Positions 62,220 to 64,000 of a stretch of 64,000 nt of DNA are shown here, piece by piece (the first letter of the stretch is position 1; each line of letters starts with the position of its first letter). The position numbers and the translations under genes were made by a program. The stretch spans positions 86,933-150,932 of the forward strand of contig NZ_JAVFVU010000027.1 in NCBI RefSeq assembly GCF_030929615.1, written 5' to 3'. The stretch comes from Dyadobacter sp. LHD-138. GTDB taxonomy: Bacteria > Bacteroidota > Bacteroidia > Cytophagales > Spirosomataceae. The notes beneath the pieces were generated by a model that saw only the letters and a program-made list of their open reading frames with translations, had not been told where the DNA came from and did not search any database.

Positions 62220-62447
62220 TTAGACTAAAGTATGGTTTTCAACAGTTAATTCTTTTTCTTTCATTGCCTCCTCTTCTAGCAAGATACCCTTTTGATTTGG
62301 TGTAAGTCCTTTCATTGATCGATGAGGATGTTTGCTATTGTAAGTGTCCATCCATTGATCAGATAAAATTCTCAGTTGCTCTAACGTGTCAAATAAATAT
62401 GCAGGGAGTGTAATCTGAACTCTGTCTGGCCATCTAAGTTGATTCAA
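62220..62447 (-). pseudogene. IS3-family transposase, C-terminal fragment
   Basis: The minus strand encodes the C-terminal end of an IS3-type integrase core: LFDTLEQLRILSDQWMDTYN followed by SKHPHRSMKGLTP. The DDE catalytic residues upstream are missing, leaving ~75 residues. The frame starts from TTG within sequence of other origin, so the fragment is dead. Confidence 0.75.
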
Positions 62448-62486
62448 ATTTAATTTTTCTTTTCGATTTCAAAAGCTTTTTTGCTT

Positions 62487-62553
62487 GTTATTGAGTTTGT
62501 CAAGGGCGGCTGAGGCACGAAGCCGTTTATATACCCTTGATAAATTCAATAAC
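62487..62553. repeat. Long imperfect inverted repeat with an inner hairpin
   Basis: GTTATTGAGTTTGTCAAGGG (62487-62506) and its near-complement at 62534-62553 match at 18 of 20 positions. Inside, CGGCT (62507-62511) pairs with AGCCG (62521-62525). The structure lies between the IS3 and IS256 fragments and may be an element end. Confidence 0.65.
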
Positions 62554-62587
62554 GGGCTATTTTTGCGTTTTATATTGGGAAGCAAAA

Positions 62588-63025
62588 TTAAAGGTCCATT
62601 CTCATTCTATCACCAAATTTGATACGCAGCTGTTGAGCGGTAAGTGCCCAATTTTGCAAAGGTGAAGTCCATTTCCGACTTATATTTTCCACAGCCAGGT
62701 AGATCAATTTGAGTAAAGCCATGTCGTTGGGGAAAGCGCCCTTTGTTTTTGTTATTTTACGGACTTGACGGTGAAAGCCTTCAACTGCATTGGTGGTATA
62801 AATAAGTCGTCTAATTTGCTCATCATAAGCAAAATAAGTGGATAGTTTATGCCAGTTGTTCTGCCAGGATTTGATCACAACCGGATATTTAAGACCCCAT
62901 TTATCATTGAGTTTATCCAACTCCAATTCTGCTTTATCTTTTGTAGATGCCTGATACACAGTTTTTAAGTCCTGCATGAAGGTTTTCTGATCTTTGGAAG
63001 CCACATATTTAAGTGAATTCCGGAT
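62588..63025 (-). pseudogene. IS256-family transposase, C-terminal fragment
   Basis: The minus strand reads IRNSLKYVASKDQKTFMQDL, then TTNAVEGFHRQVRKITKTKG containing the catalytic Glu of the DDE triad, and ends TAQQLRIKFGDRMRMDL. This is the last ~145 residues of an IS256 transposase; the first two catalytic Asp residues are lost. Upstream (above 63025) the frame ends in a stop within unrelated sequence, so the element was cut there, perhaps by insertion of the neighbouring IS110. Confidence 0.85.
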
Positions 63026-63261
63026 CTGCGGGGTCGCCCTTTAGATTAGCACAATAAATATTAACTTTCTTTTGTCCAAGTAAAAATCTGGAAGTATGAG
63101 GGTGAACTATGGGGCCGCCTATTAATTAGAATTAACGCCGGAATTAGTCCTTCACACTTTTGTATTGAACAGGTGCCATTTAGAATGTTAAGCAACCGGC
63201 TTATTAAAGGGATTAGCATTTCAATACATTCGGATTGTAACTCAAACTTAACAACTATACC
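63026..63261 (+). other. Upstream region of the second IS110 transposase
   Basis: No ORF. As for the first IS110 copy, this stretch would carry the left end and possible bridge RNA. The junction with the IS256 fragment near 63025-63045 marks its outer limit. Confidence 0.4.
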
Positions 63262-64000
63262 ATGGAAAAGGAATGGTTTATCGGTATTGATGTCTCTAAG
63301 GCCACTTTAGATTTTGCACTTTGCCACCTCAATAATCCTTCTCAGTTTATTTATCATCAGTTTGAAAATAGCACGGTTGGATTTAAGAAAATGATGACTT
63401 GGTTATTAAAAAACGGTGTGAATACCACCAATGGCTTTTTTTGCATGGAGCATACAGGACATTATACCTTGGCTTTATGTTGTTTTTTACAGGATCAGGA
63501 GTTCGCCTTTACGTTGGTAAGCCCGTTGCATCTGAAAAAATCACTGGGGATAACAAGAGGTAAAAACGATAAATTAGACGCAAAAAGAATTGCTCAATTT
63601 AATTGCTTGCATCATAGAACACTAAAGCCAATACAGTTACCTTCCACGTGCTTACTTAAATTAAAAAACCTAATGGCCTTTCGTGAAAGGCTTGTAAAAA
63701 CAAATGTGGGTCTAAAAAATGCAATTAAGGATTTGAAAAACCTAGGGGAGTTGATCGATAACACCTTCATTGTCAATCAATCTGAGCAACATCAGAAGCT
63801 AATCGAAAGGCAGATAAATGACACAGACAAACAAATAGAAGTGACTTTAAAAGAAGATGATCAAATAAAAAAACACTTTGACTTGGTCAATTCCGTGGTT
63901 GGTATAGGCCTTATCACAGCAGTGGCTTTTATAATCTATACACAGAATTTTACCGCTTTTAATAACAGCCGACAGTTTGCATGTTATGCGGGAGTGGCTC
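63262..64000 (+). CDS. IS110-family transposase, 3' end outside the window
   Basis: ATG 63262 opens a frame that stays open to the window end (246 codons). It starts EKEWFIGIDVSKATLDFALC, giving the first Asp of the DEDD site. FFCMEHTGHYTLALCC gives the Glu, and RGKNDKLDAKRIAQFN the further Asp residues, followed by a coiled-coil linker (LVKTNVGLKNAIKDLKNLG). The Transposase_20 part begins VNSVVGIGLITAVAFI and the frame leaves the window at RQFACYAGVA, before the catalytic serine. It differs clearly from the IS110 copy at 60873, so it is another element, not a duplicate. It appears intact so far. Confidence 0.9.
   Translation, partial: MEKEWFIGIDVSKATLDFALCHLNNPSQFIYHQFENSTVGFKKMMTWLLKNGVNTTNGFFCMEHTGHYTLALCCFLQDQEFAFTLVSPLHLKKSLGITRGKNDKLDAKRIAQFNCLHHRTLKPIQLPSTCLLKLKNLMAFRERLVKTNVGLKNAIKDLKNLGELIDNTFIVNQSEQHQKLIERQINDTDKQIEVTLKEDDQIKKHFDLVNSVVGIGLITAVAFIIYTQNFTAFNNSRQFACYAGVA

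Overview
The window looks like chromosome from a Bacteroidota bacterium of the order Cytophagales, probably Dyadobacter or a close relative. The grounds are two SusC/SusD pairs each with an ECF sigma factor and a FecR anti-sigma factor, a GLPGLI-family protein, very large secreted proteins with type IX secretion (T9SS) C-terminal sorting domains, and promoter-like sites of the Bacteroidota form TTTG-N20-TAnnTTTG. No rRNA gene, intact tRNA gene or CRISPR array was seen. The genus is inference from protein style.

Left part, 1-9.3 kb (+): a copper and heavy-metal resistance operon. It holds the end of a CusA-type RND pump, a Met-rich TolC-family channel, two successive periplasmic adaptors each with a Cys/Met/His metal-binding motif, a DUF3347 lipoprotein, a multicopper oxidase whose C-terminus resembles a CopB-type barrel, and a CPH-type P1B ATPase. 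Together they would export copper from cytoplasm and periplasm and oxidise Cu(I) in the periplasm. From 9.3 to 11.1 kb there is a small membrane protein gene and unidentified remnants.

11.1-28.9 kb (+): two giant T9SS-type surface proteins (2208 and 2676 aa) flank a 7TMR-DISM membrane protein with a C-terminal helix-turn-helix. A frameshifted stub of a propeller-type sensor precedes that regulator. From 28.9 to 30.4 kb lie decayed pieces: a thioredoxin-like C-terminus, a frameshifted IS200/IS605 element, and a 27-bp palindrome.

30.8-37.6 kb: an OmpR-type response regulator and histidine kinase (-) diverge from a GLPGLI protein and an outer-membrane beta-barrel receptor (+). A putative lipoprotein (-) and a MarR-type regulator (+), both apparently frameshifted, follow.

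37.7-60.4 kb: two divergent carbohydrate-uptake loci. The left one (-) runs sigma, FecR, SusC, SusD, sulfatase. The right one (+) runs sigma, FecR, SusC, SusD, and a fusion of DUF6807, a dehydrogenase-type propeller, HEAT-like repeats and a c-type cytochrome. Between them, 46.6-49.6 kb is a graveyard with a decayed histidine kinase, a tRNA-3'-end-like sequence with a terminator, an internally deleted tyrosine integrase and a broken ISAs1-type transposase.

Right end, 60.4-64 kb: an insertion-sequence cluster with an IS110 transposase broken by one frameshift, IS3 and IS256 fragments, and a second IS110 transposase running off the window.
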